Assembly (NCBI RefSeq): GCF_004682055.1
Contig: NZ_QUZU01000058.1
Coordinates: 1 to 35,250, forward strand
Direction: 5' to 3'
Source: Pseudomonas kairouanensis
Lineage (GTDB): Bacteria; Pseudomonadota; Gammaproteobacteria; Pseudomonadales; Pseudomonadaceae
DNA: 35,250 nt
This document shows positions 8,916 through 16,392 of this stretch, one piece after another; the stretch's first letter is position 1; every line of letters begins with the position of its first letter. The translations under genes and the position numbers were made by a program. The notes under the pieces are model-generated. The model saw only the letters and a list, made by a program, of their open reading frames with translations. It was not told the origin of the DNA and did not search any database.

Positions 8916-9878
8916 TCAACTGTTCAGAATAGGGTTGAAGTCATCGCGCCACAGCGGCGTTGCATCGACGCTCTGGCTGATCAAATGGTTTTGGTAGAAC
9001 AGGTCGGCCACCTGTTGCTGGGAGCTGATGGCGGCGGCATCAAAGCCCAACAGGCGGCCGGGGCGGCTGCGCTGCTGGAACTGGCGCAGGTACAAGGCGC
9101 GGTCGATACCGGTCAGCGCTTCACTGCGCTCGGCCCAGCGTTCGGGATGGGCATTGACCCAGGCCCAGGTGGCTTGCTCACGCCGCAAGAAATCGCCTAC
9201 CTGGCTGCGGCGTTGAGGGTCGGCCAATACCTGTTTAGTGGTCGCAATCACATAGTTGCCGGAGTAGTAGCGGCTGACATCCGCCAGCAGTTCGCCGTCC
9301 ATTTGGCTGGTGGCTTGCAACGCGCTGATGCCGCCGGTGGCGATGGCATCCACATGGCCGTTGCGAAACGCCGTCAAGGCGTCCTGCATCGGCAACGGCA
9401 CGGCCTTTACATCCGCCAGGGACAGGCCGTTTTGCGCGAGCATGTTCAACACGAAGTAGTGGGTGTTGGTGGCACGCACATAGCTGATGGTCTTGCCCTT
9501 GAGGTCCTGGACGGTGCGAATGCCGCTGGCTTTTTTCACCACCAGGCTGGTGTCGTTCTGGTCACCCTGGTACAGCGCGACCAACGCAATCGGCACCTTG
9601 GCAATCGAGGCGAAGATCGGCGGGATCTCACTCATGAAGGCGTAGTCCAGATGGCCGCTGCTCAAGGCTTCCAACACCAGGTTGCCGCCGCTGACGTCCA
9701 CCCACTCCACCGGGTACGGCGTATCCGCCTGGCCGGCATCGGCCATGAACGATGCAGCGGTGCCCTTGTAGCGCCACACGCGCAACGGCTCGGCGGCCTG
9801 CGCCTGCCGCCCCAGCAGGGAACCGGCCGCGAGCACGCCGCCGGCCAGCAGCAATTGCCGTCGGGAAAGACTGTGCAT
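8916..9878 (-). CDS. NitT/TauT-type substrate-binding protein with Tat-like signal (orphan)
   Basis: Periplasmic binding protein of the NMT1/SsuA group, 320 residues; relatives bind sulfonates, taurine, nitrate or thiamine precursors. The N-terminus SRRQLLLAGGVLAAGSLLG has a twin-arginine motif and ends in QAQA before EPLRVWRYKG, so Tat export is likely. Mature-domain features include LEALSSGHLDYAFMSEIPP (about 69-87), DLKGKTISYVRATNTHYFVL and AFRNGHVDAIATGG. An AGG-rich ribosome site (GAGG, eight bases upstream) supports the ATG at 9878. Its usual partners, an SsuB-like ATPase and SsuC-like permease, are absent here: the only importer in the operon is of the peptide/nickel class with its own receptor. 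It may serve permeases elsewhere or be a remnant. Family assignment is strong, ligand unknown. Confidence 0.9.
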   Translation of the reverse strand: MHSLSRRQLLLAGGVLAAGSLLGRQAQAAEPLRVWRYKGTAASFMADAGQADTPYPVEWVDVSGGNLVLEALSSGHLDYAFMSEIPPIFASIAKVPIALVALYQGDQNDTSLVVKKASGIRTVQDLKGKTISYVRATNTHYFVLNMLAQNGLSLADVKAVPLPMQDALTAFRNGHVDAIATGGISALQATSQMDGELLADVSRYYSGNYVIATTKQVLADPQRRSQVGDFLRREQATWAWVNAHPERWAERSEALTGIDRALYLRQFQQRSRPGRLLGFDAAAISSQQQVADLFYQNHLISQSVDATPLWRDDFNPILNS

Positions 9879-9888
9879 GGTGGGCGCC

Positions 9889-10722
9889 TCAGTTGAGCAG
9901 ATCGGGTTCTTCGGTACGGATCTGGTCCCACAGCGGCAGGAAATTCAGCCACGCAAAGAACTCATGGCGCGCTTTGTCCACGCCGCCCTCCAGCGCATCC
10001 GGCGCCGGAATCAGCGGCGCCCCCGCTGAGTGCGCCAACAGGTGCACGCGGGCGGTGTCTTCGGCCAGGATGAAACGCCAGGCAGCGCTTTCCACGGTTT
10101 GGCCGGTGACCCACAGGCCGTGGTTCTGCCATACCAACAGGTTGTTCTGGGCGAAGGTTTCGACAAAGGCCTGGGCGACGATTTTGCGGTCTTGCTCCAG
10201 GGCGCCGCTGGCGGTACGCAGGGCGTGACGCGGGAAGATCACCTGGTCATCCAGAAACGCGCCGGACTCGGCGGTGATGGGGTCGAACAGACGACCCAAC
10301 GAAGACCATACCCGTCCGTGAAAACCATGCAGATGAGCGATGCCCACCACGTCGGGCCGCGCCTGTTGCAGGTCGTGGTGCAGTTCCAGGGCGCTGGTGT
10401 TGAGCAGGCCTTCGCCTTCTACGACTTGGCCGTTGCTGTCGACGCGCAGCAGGTGGGAGACGGTGATCTGCGAGAACGGTACGCCCAGGGGGTTGATCCA
10501 GTAGTGCTCGGGGTGGACCGGATCACGGGCGGTGAAGTGCCCCGCTACGCCGACCTCATAGCCCAGACGGCCGAACAGGCGGTAGGCAGCGGCAAGCTTT
10601 TGCTTGCGGTCCAGGCGCTCTTGCAACGGGTCATCACGCTTGGGCACGGCGCCCAGGGCCAGGCGGTTGTTGTCGTAGGGCAAGGTGTAGATGGTTTGGG
10701 GGAACAGCTTGGAATGGCTCAT
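9889..10722 (-). CDS. Class II aldolase/adducin-family protein
   Basis: Cytoplasmic metal-dependent aldolase-fold protein, 277 residues, related to L-fuculose-phosphate aldolase and decarboxylase-like members. The N-terminal VAGHFTARDP (about 59-68) matches the family start of the fold. Putative active-site Glu113 lies in TSALELHHDL, and the zinc-binding histidines are in IAHLHGFHGR (His130, His132) and WQNHGLW (His201). All expected metal ligands are therefore present. It is the first gene of the eight-gene minus-strand operon, after a 200-base leader with a stem-loop, and is followed 10 bases later by the orphan binding protein. The ribosome site is weak (GGGT). It may cleave or decarboxylate a product of the monooxygenase downstream, but no specific reaction can be claimed. 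Confidence 0.9.
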   Translation of the reverse strand: MSHSKLFPQTIYTLPYDNNRLALGAVPKRDDPLQERLDRKQKLAAAYRLFGRLGYEVGVAGHFTARDPVHPEHYWINPLGVPFSQITVSHLLRVDSNGQVVEGEGLLNTSALELHHDLQQARPDVVGIAHLHGFHGRVWSSLGRLFDPITAESGAFLDDQVIFPRHALRTASGALEQDRKIVAQAFVETFAQNNLLVWQNHGLWVTGQTVESAAWRFILAEDTARVHLLAHSAGAPLIPAPDALEGGVDKARHEFFAWLNFLPLWDQIRTEEPDLLN

Positions 10723-10935
10723 ACGGTTGGACCCGAATCATTTTTTTTAGGCGAACGAAACCGTGGCTCGGCGGGGCCGGCGGCGCAAATGCAAGGACGG
10801 TGTGGCGGCGGGAAAAGCGGTCAGGTCGTCATGATCAGGGGGCCCCTCGCAGTTGGGTTAAGTCAGTGCTCACCTCCACCATGCGAGGGGTCGGGTCGAG
10901 TGTGTCGTGTCTGTACTGAAAGGTATTCGTCTAAG
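10723..10935 (-). promoter_or_regulatory. Leader of operon 1 with stem-loop and a tiny reading frame
   Basis: This GC-rich stretch separates the AT-rich block at 10940-11035 from the first gene. Bases 10843-10851 and 10882-10890 are perfect 9-base complements with a 30-base loop. On the minus strand the loop contains GGAGGTGA, a near-perfect Shine-Dalgarno sequence. A 15-codon frame (10882 to 10835, MVEVSTDLTQLRGAP) starts at the loop edge and ends just past the stem, but GGAGGTGA lies inside this frame rather than at the right distance before its ATG. I recognise no known riboswitch class. A regulatory leader is an inference from the structure and position. Confidence 0.4.
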
Positions 10936-10939
10936 AAAC

Positions 10940-11040
10940 GTCTGTAAAAGGCTTTATAGTCATATGCTAATAATCAGGTTTTTTAATATTTATTTTGTGA
11001 GTAATCAGGTAATTGCATTTTCATGCCTGGGGGGTGAATG
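10940..11040 (-). promoter_or_regulatory. AT-rich probable promoter region of operon 1
   Basis: A marked drop in GC with runs of A and T lies 220-320 bases upstream of the first gene of the minus-strand operon. It contains a direct repeat of the minus-strand word ACCTGATTA (around 10972-10980 and 11002-11010) and the small palindrome GCATTTTCATGC near 11015-11026. A TATAAA-like element (minus strand near 10953-10958) could serve as a -10 box, but no convincing -35 partner is present. The remaining bases 11041-11073 hold no feature apart from the REP left flank (CTGATACACGGAGATCCAAA). Confidence 0.4.
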
Positions 11041-11073
11041 AGCACCTATTCCACTGATACACGGAGATCCAAA

Positions 11074-11214
11074 TGTGGGAGCGGGCTTGCTCGCGAATGC
11101 GGTGGATCAGCCAATGAATAAGTTGATTGAGATACCGCATTCGCGAGCAAGCCCGCTCCCACAGTTTTGACCGAGTACGACACAGAAGATCGGTCGGTTC
11201 TAAGGCCGTCGCGC
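11074..11214. repeat. Complete REPIN with conserved tail
   Basis: Bases 11074-11103 and 11134-11163 are perfect 30-base inverted complements, each containing the REP core, with a 30-base spacer between. Two inverted REPs with a short spacer define a REPIN, a dispersed element of Pseudomonas moved by RAYT transposases (none encoded here). A tail at 11164-11214 matches the tail at 69-131 in order (TTTTGACCGAGTACG, then CGGTCGG, then AAGGCCG). The element abuts the stop codon of the monooxygenase gene at 11215 and separates the two import operons. On the minus strand it could fold at the 3' end of the operon 2 transcript. Confidence 0.9.
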
Positions 11215-12567
11215 TTATGCACCTACCGCTTGCAAAGGCTCCAATGCCCGCGTGGCGGTATGGCGATTGATCGGCACCGGCAGCCCCAAATGCCCGCGCA
11301 AGGTGCTGTGCTGGTATTCGCTGCGAAACAACCCGCGCTCGCGCAATAGCGGCAGTACCTGGTCGGTGAATTTCGCGAAGTCATCCGGTGCGCCCACGTG
11401 GATGTTGAACCCGTCCACCGCGCCGTCGACAAACCAGCGCTCGATCTCATCGGCGACGGTCTTGGGCGAGCCGACAAAACTGGAGAACGGCTTGGCAAAA
11501 CGCAGCGCTGCCTGGCGCAAGGTCAGGCCTTGGTCACGGGCCACTTGCTTGATGTTTTCGGCATGGCCACGGTAGCCGTTGCTGCCCAGGTCGCCCAGGT
11601 CCGGGAAAGGTTCGTCCAGCGGGTACTGGCTGAAATCGTGGTAGTTGAATGGGCGCCCCAATTGCACCAGCGCTTTGTGCAAATCCAGCTCGCCGTTGCG
11701 TTCACGGTCGATGGCCTGGGCCTGTTCATCGGTGTCGGCAATGATCGGCGAGATGCCCGGCAGGATGGTCACGTGATCCGGGTTGCGCCCGGCAGCAGCG
11801 GTGCGTTTCTTGATGTCGCTGTAGTAAGCCTGGGCATCTTCAAAATTACCCACGCCCGCAAAAATCCCCTCGGCATAGTTGGCCGCCAGGCTGCGCCCGG
11901 ATTCGGAAATACCGGCCTGGAAAATCACCGGCTGGCCCTGGGCCGAACGCTCGATGTTCAAAGGCCCGGTCACCGAGAAAAATTCGCCATGGTGATCGAG
12001 GCGATGCTGGCGTTGCGGGTCGAGGAACACCTTGCTCTGCTTATCGCGCACAAAAGCGTCGTCTTCATAGGAATCCCACAGGCCTTGCACCACGTCCAGG
12101 TGCTCGGCGGCACGGCGGTAGCGCTCGGTGTGGTCGATATGTTGCTCAAGCCCGAAGTTGCCGGCAGCGCCTTCAAGGCCGGTGGTGACCACGTTCCAAC
12201 CGGCACGACCGCCGCTGATATGGTCCAGGGATGCGAACTGGCGCGCCACGTTGAAAGGTTCGGTGTACGAGGTGGTCAGGGTCGCCACCAGGCCGATCTT
12301 GGAGGTGGCACCGGCGATGGCCGAGAGCAGGGTTAATGGCTCCAGGCGGTTGAGAAAGTGCGGCGCCGAATCCGGAGTGATGTAGGGGCTGTCGACGATG
12401 AACACCAGGTCGAACTTGGCCGCTTCCGCCTGTTGGGCTTGGGCGCGGTACCAGTCGATATCGACGCTGGCGTTACCGGGGATTTGTGGGTGCAGCCATT
12501 CGTTCTGCGCGGTGCCGACGCCGGTGAGGATGGCGCCGAATTTGAGTTGGCGGGTTGCGGTGGGCAT
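11215..12567 (-). CDS. Flavin-dependent monooxygenase, NtaA/SnaA/DszA family (second copy)
   Basis: Paralogue of the enzyme at 5108-6451, 450 residues, same luciferase-like fold and FMNH2-dependent chemistry expected. Family signatures seen: FDLVFIVDSPYITPD near the N-terminus, YTEPFNVARQFASLDHISGG with GWNVVTTG (about 98-128), FQAGISESGRSLAANYAEGIFAG near 215-237, and a C-terminal FVGSPKTVADEIERWF. There are two in-frame ATGs six bases apart. The downstream one at 12567 is chosen because AGGAG lies seven bases upstream, whereas for the one at 12573 it would be only one base away. It is the last gene of the second operon, 66 bases after the RidA gene, and its stop abuts a REPIN. Substrate unknown; its partners suggest a nitrogen-containing compound. 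Confidence 0.93.
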   Translation of the reverse strand: MPTATRQLKFGAILTGVGTAQNEWLHPQIPGNASVDIDWYRAQAQQAEAAKFDLVFIVDSPYITPDSAPHFLNRLEPLTLLSAIAGATSKIGLVATLTTSYTEPFNVARQFASLDHISGGRAGWNVVTTGLEGAAGNFGLEQHIDHTERYRRAAEHLDVVQGLWDSYEDDAFVRDKQSKVFLDPQRQHRLDHHGEFFSVTGPLNIERSAQGQPVIFQAGISESGRSLAANYAEGIFAGVGNFEDAQAYYSDIKKRTAAAGRNPDHVTILPGISPIIADTDEQAQAIDRERNGELDLHKALVQLGRPFNYHDFSQYPLDEPFPDLGDLGSNGYRGHAENIKQVARDQGLTLRQAALRFAKPFSSFVGSPKTVADEIERWFVDGAVDGFNIHVGAPDDFAKFTDQVLPLLRERGLFRSEYQHSTLRGHLGLPVPINRHTATRALEPLQAVGA

Positions 12568-12633
12568 ATACATTCTCCTGGAATAGATGGATACAACTGG
12601 AGAAACCGGGTCAGGAATGTGGGAGCGAGTTGG

Positions 12634-13068
12634 TCAGTTCGTTCTGGCGGCGATGGCTTCGACTTCGATCAGCGCACCAGGCAACGGCAGCGCCACCACT
12701 TGCAGCGCCGTACGCGCCGGTTTGTTCGGCTGCTCAGGCGTGCCGAAGAACTGCGTATACCCGGCCTGCAACCCGGCAAAATCCAACTTGCCGCCCGTCT
12801 CTTCTGCACCCACCAGAAACACCCGCAACTGCACGATGTCGCCGAGGTCCAGGTCTTGCTGACGCAAAATCTGGCGGATCTTGTTGAACACCGACACTGT
12901 CTGCACTTCGGTATTGCCATAGGCCGCTGGCGTACCGGCCGGGGCGTTGGCGTCGTGCAGGTCGGGCAAGGTGCCGCTGACGAAGATCAGGCTTGCCGAA
13001 GCAGGCACGGTAACGGTCTGCGAGATCGGGAAATTGCCGACGCTGGTGCGTTGAATGCTGTCGCTCAT
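12634..13068 (-). CDS. RidA-family (YjgF/YER057c/UK114) protein
   Basis: Small trimeric enzyme family that hydrolyses reactive enamines and imines to keto compounds and ammonia; 144 residues, slightly longer than classical RidA (about 128). The C-terminal signature PARTALQVVALPLPGALIEVE (about 117-137) contains Arg119, the equivalent of the substrate-carboxylate-binding arginine, and Glu137 in the terminal VEVEAIA run, so it looks catalytically competent. The ATG at 13068 has AGGAG seven bases upstream. It starts 11 bases after the amine oxidase gene. That placement fits a partner role: the oxidase makes an imine and this protein clears it (inference from family chemistry). A role as a pathway-specific hydrolase rather than general housekeeping RidA is more likely because of the operon. 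Confidence 0.92.
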   Translation of the reverse strand: MSDSIQRTSVGNFPISQTVTVPASASLIFVSGTLPDLHDANAPAGTPAAYGNTEVQTVSVFNKIRQILRQQDLDLGDIVQLRVFLVGAEETGGKLDFAGLQAGYTQFFGTPEQPNKPARTALQVVALPLPGALIEVEAIAARTN

Positions 13069-13079
13069 GATGAATCTCC

Positions 13080-14663
13080 TTAGGACGCGGCCACGGCCGC
13101 AATCTGACGTTGTTGAGTGATGCGCTCGGCCAGTTGCCCGACCACATGGCGCGCCGAATTGGCGGCCGATTCCTGCCAGATGCCCACGCCGCTTTGCACC
13201 AGGCCGTCACCGGCGAAGTACACACGGCCAACGCCTTGTTCGAGCAAGGCGCTGGCGTCGGCCGGGAAGTGCTCGCGTTGCAACCATGGGCCTTCGCTGA
13301 AAGGGATCTGCTCCCAGGACACTGCCAGTGGGTTGCGCAGGTGTTTGGAATAGCCGGGGTGCAGCAGTTCCACGGCTTCTTTGGAGGCGGCGTACTGCTG
13401 CTCCAGCGGTTTGGCGCCAAACCGGTCGGCGCCCTCCCCGGTCACGTAGCCCGCCACCAGCAAGCCTTCACGGGTGTTGAGGTCGTTGCTGGGGTACCAC
13501 AGCAGGCGTGCGGGGTGTTCGATCCACGACAGGCCGCCGTAGGTGCGGTAGTCGGTCTCCCAGAAGCGCGGCGATTGCCACGCCACTTTGGTCGCCTGGT
13601 CGCTGCGGGTGCTGAGCAAGGCGGCCTTGATAGGGTCGCTGAAATCGGTGTCGAGCTTGGCCAGCAGCGGCAGTGGCAGGGTCGAGATCAGGTAGTCGGC
13701 CCGCACCACCTGTTCGCGGCCACTATGCTGGTCGTGGTAGGTCACCGCCACGCCATCGTCCAGTTGGCGGATCTGCCGCACCTGGGCGCCGAGTTGAACG
13801 TGCTCGCGCACACGCCCGTAGAACGCATCGGTGATACGGTCCATGCCGCCCACCGGTTGGAACATGGTGGCCGAGAATTCCGGGAACTCGGTGTGCAGCA
13901 ACGCGCCCCACAGCTCCGGATGCAGCAACTGGTCCAGCGACAGCGGGCTGCGGCTGGCGGGCAAGGCGCCAGGGTGCGCGGGCGATTCCAGGTGCCCCGA
14001 ACGGAGGGTGCCCTCGAACGCCAGTTCTTGCGACAGGTCGCCATACACCTGCAGGAACGCCAGCAAGCGGCTGCGCTCTTCGCTGCTCAGCACATCATCG
14101 AGGGCGTCGCGCTGCACGGCCTGGGCCAGCAACCCGGACACCCGCCCACGCGCATCATTGATGGCCTGGCCAACACTGAACGCAGGCTTGTCGATATCCG
14201 GCCGCACCTGGGCGCCGTGGCTGCTGTTGACCAGCACTTCCAACGGCACGCCCAGTTCACTGCAGTAGTCCAACAGGGTGCGATGCTGGCTGGGAATCCG
14301 TGCAGGCCCGGCGTTGAAGTAATGGCCTTGGTCAAAGGCAGCGGTTTGCGTGCGACCATCCTTGTAGTCCACACGGTCACCGTTGCGAAGGGTCCAGGTG
14401 CGCCCGCCCACCCGCTCACGGGCCTCCAGCACTTGCACCTCGAAGCCTGCGCGGGTCAGTTCCAGGGCGGTGACCAGCCCCGCAATCCCGGCGCCCAGCA
14501 CCAGCACGCGGGTGCCCTGGCCCAACCCATCCTTGAGTTTCAGCGGTTGCGGGCGCCGGTGGGACGAAGGCCCCAGGCCCAGTACCGCCAGCGCGTCCTT
14601 GACCGCCTGCTCGCCCCCTACCGCTGCGATGCTCGACAGCGCTTCACGTCGTGTCAGTCCCAT
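13080..14663 (-). CDS. FAD-dependent amine oxidase
   Basis: Flavin monoamine/L-amino-acid oxidase family protein, 527 residues. The dinucleotide-binding motif VLGAGIAGL (Gly57, Gly59, Gly62) is followed by the ribose-binding acid Glu80 and RVGGRTW (84-90). The segment FNAGPARIPSQHRTLLDYC resembles the L-amino acid oxidase/tryptophan 2-monooxygenase branch, and the C-terminal FAGDGLVQSGVGIWQESAANSA is the second FAD-binding signature. The N-terminus LTRREAL is Tat-like, but the following hydrophobic stretch is weak, so location is uncertain. AAGGAG sits eight bases before the ATG. It lies between the binding protein (12-base gap) and RidA (11-base gap). It would oxidise an imported amine or amino acid to an imine with release of hydrogen peroxide; the substrate is unknown. 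Confidence 0.92.
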   Translation of the reverse strand: MGLTRREALSSIAAVGGEQAVKDALAVLGLGPSSHRRPQPLKLKDGLGQGTRVLVLGAGIAGLVTALELTRAGFEVQVLEARERVGGRTWTLRNGDRVDYKDGRTQTAAFDQGHYFNAGPARIPSQHRTLLDYCSELGVPLEVLVNSSHGAQVRPDIDKPAFSVGQAINDARGRVSGLLAQAVQRDALDDVLSSEERSRLLAFLQVYGDLSQELAFEGTLRSGHLESPAHPGALPASRSPLSLDQLLHPELWGALLHTEFPEFSATMFQPVGGMDRITDAFYGRVREHVQLGAQVRQIRQLDDGVAVTYHDQHSGREQVVRADYLISTLPLPLLAKLDTDFSDPIKAALLSTRSDQATKVAWQSPRFWETDYRTYGGLSWIEHPARLLWYPSNDLNTREGLLVAGYVTGEGADRFGAKPLEQQYAASKEAVELLHPGYSKHLRNPLAVSWEQIPFSEGPWLQREHFPADASALLEQGVGRVYFAGDGLVQSGVGIWQESAANSARHVVGQLAERITQQRQIAAVAAS

Positions 14664-14675
14664 GCTCGTTGCTCC

Positions 14676-15599
14676 TTAATCCGGCAGGCCGGGTGGGTTG
14701 ATCAGCGACTTGTCGACGCGCTCCACGTCCAGGCCCCAGCGTTGCAGCACCTGCTCGTATTGGCCGCCGGCAATCGCACCCTCCAGGGCGGTGTGGATCG
14801 GCTTGACCAGGCCGTTGTCCTTGCGCGTGGTCACGGCGATATCGGCCTGCAGTGGCCAGCCGCCGTTAACGGTGCCGACGCGCTTGATGCCGCCGGTGAT
14901 TGCGGCGGAATAGGCGTACACCGAGTTGGGCCCGAACAGCGCATCGCTGCGCCCGGATTGGACTGCCAGCTGGGCGGCGGCCTGGTCATCGAAGTACTGC
15001 AGCAGCGCGGGTTTGAGGCCGGCTTTTTCGTTGGCCTCGTTCCAGGCCAGCAGGACTTTTTCCTGGTTGGTGCCGGAGCCGACGATGATCTTCAGCCCGG
15101 CAATGTCCTCGGCCTGTTTGATTTCGCTGATCTTGCTGGTGCTCTTCACATAAAAGCCCAGCACGTCCTGGCGGTAGGTGGCGAAGTCAAAGCGCTTCTT
15201 GCGCGCCTCGGTCACGGTGACGTTGCTGATAACCGCGTCGTATTTGCCCGAGCTGACGCCCAGCGGCCAGTCTTCCCAACTGGTCTGCACCACGTTGAGT
15301 TCCAGCCCCAGGCTGTCGGCCACCAACTGCGCGGTGTCGGCTTCGCTGCCGATGGTGGTCTTGTCGTCACTGGCCAGCAGCGCCAGGGGAGGCCCGGCCA
15401 CGCCGGACACCGCCACGGTGAACTTGCCCGGCTGGGCGAACTTGAAGCCCGGCGGGATCTGCGCAATGGCCGCTTCGTTGCGCGGCACATGGATGCGCAC
15501 GCGGTCGGGGCTCAGGTCCACCTGTTGCACGGCAAACGCACTTTGCGCAGCACTGACGGCAAGCGCCAGCAAGGCCACGCGGACAGTAGAGATAAACAT
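14676..15599 (-). CDS. Polar amino acid-type ABC substrate-binding protein
   Basis: Periplasmic receptor of SBP family 3 (ArtJ/FliY/HisJ relatives), 307 residues, somewhat longer than the usual 250-280 because of an extra N-terminal stretch of about 55 residues before the fold begins at GKFTVAVSGV. The signal peptide is clear (1-23, ending AFA). Fold hallmarks include ADTAQLVADSLGLELNVVQTSW, the GKYDAVISNVTVTEARKKRFDFA segment (about 118-140) and the hinge-side DIAGLKIIVGSGTNQEKVL. AGGAG lies nine bases before the ATG at 15599. It is read after the permease and ATPase genes and just before the amine oxidase, so the captured ligand is plausibly the oxidase's substrate. The ligand cannot be named. 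Confidence 0.92.
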   Translation of the reverse strand: MFISTVRVALLALAVSAAQSAFAVQQVDLSPDRVRIHVPRNEAAIAQIPPGFKFAQPGKFTVAVSGVAGPPLALLASDDKTTIGSEADTAQLVADSLGLELNVVQTSWEDWPLGVSSGKYDAVISNVTVTEARKKRFDFATYRQDVLGFYVKSTSKISEIKQAEDIAGLKIIVGSGTNQEKVLLAWNEANEKAGLKPALLQYFDDQAAAQLAVQSGRSDALFGPNSVYAYSAAITGGIKRVGTVNGGWPLQADIAVTTRKDNGLVKPIHTALEGAIAGGQYEQVLQRWGLDVERVDKSLINPPGLPD

Positions 15600-15618
15600 G
15601 GGCAGTCACTCCTTGGAA

Positions 15619-16392
15619 CTAAAGCACCTTGCCCAGAAAGGCCACGGTGCGGGGATGTCGGGGTTGGCGGAAAATCTGTTCGGGCGGGCCCTCTTCGATC
15701 AACTGGCCGTCGCAGAGGAACACCACGTGGTCGGCGACTTCGCGGGCAAAACCGATTTCGTGGGTGACGATCACCAGGGTGACGCCCAACCGGGTCAGGC
15801 CCTTGATCACGTCGAGCACTTCGCCCACCAGTTCCGGGTCGAGGGCCGAGGTGGGTTCATCGAACAGCAGCACCTTGGGGTCCAGGGCCAGGGCGCGGGC
15901 GATGGCCACGCGCTGTTGCTGGCCGCCGGAAAGCTGGCGTGGGTAGGCATCGACCTTGTCCGCCAGGCCGACCTTGGCCAGCAGTTCGGCAGCCCTGGCT
16001 TGCGCCTCGGCCTTGCTCCAGCGTTTGTGGGCCAGGGGCGCCTCGGCGACGTTTTCCCAGGCGGTCAGGTGCGGGAACAGGTTGAAGTTCTGGAACACGA
16101 AGCCTACGTCGATGCGACGCTTGAGAATTTCCCGTTCTTTCAATTCGTAGAGCAGATCACCCTTGCGGCGGTAGCCGACGTATTCACCGTCGATGGTGAT
16201 ATGCCCGCTGTCGATCTTCTCCAGGTGGTTGATGGTGCGCAGCAAGGTGGACTTGCCCGAGCCCGATGGCCCGAGAATCACCGTGACCTTGCCGGGGTCG
16301 ATGGTCAGGTCGATGTCTTTCAACACCTGCTGGTTGCCAAAGCGCTTGCCCACGCCCTGGATCTGGATGCGCCCGGCGCGTGCCTCACTCAT
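15619..16392 (-). CDS. Polar amino acid-type ABC transporter ATPase
   Basis: ATP-hydrolysing subunit of the GlnQ/HisP type, 257 residues, full length. Walker A GPSGSGKST near 38-46, Q-loop in VGFVFQNFNLFPHLTAWENV, signature LSGGQQQRVAIARAL near 145-159 and Walker B VLLFDEPTSALDPEL are all intact, followed by the switch histidine in IVTHEIGFA. The start at 16392 is supported by AAGGAG seven bases upstream. It overlaps the permease stop by eight bases; a longer reading to 16467 would run further into the permease. It works with the single permease at 16385-17350, presumably as a homodimer on a permease homodimer. Confidence 0.94.
   Translation of the reverse strand: MSEARAGRIQIQGVGKRFGNQQVLKDIDLTIDPGKVTVILGPSGSGKSTLLRTINHLEKIDSGHITIDGEYVGYRRKGDLLYELKEREILKRRIDVGFVFQNFNLFPHLTAWENVAEAPLAHKRWSKAEAQARAAELLAKVGLADKVDAYPRQLSGGQQQRVAIARALALDPKVLLFDEPTSALDPELVGEVLDVIKGLTRLGVTLVIVTHEIGFAREVADHVVFLCDGQLIEEGPPEQIFRQPRHPRTVAFLGKVL

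Noticed and set aside
10835..10890. Known SAM or SAH riboswitch in the leader of operon 1
   Set aside because: The stem-loop lacks the conserved bases of these classes as I know them; kept only as an unclassified leader structure.
11010..11030. Possible sigma-54 promoter (GGCAT...TGCA on the minus strand)
   Set aside because: The spacing between the GG and GC elements is nine rather than ten bases and the flanks are poor; the word is better described as a small palindrome.
13110..15767. An 885-codon plus-strand open frame opposite the amine oxidase and binding-protein genes
   Set aside because: It is antisense to three well-supported genes. Its translation is rich in Gln, His, Arg and Gly with no domain, as expected for a mirror frame in GC-rich DNA.
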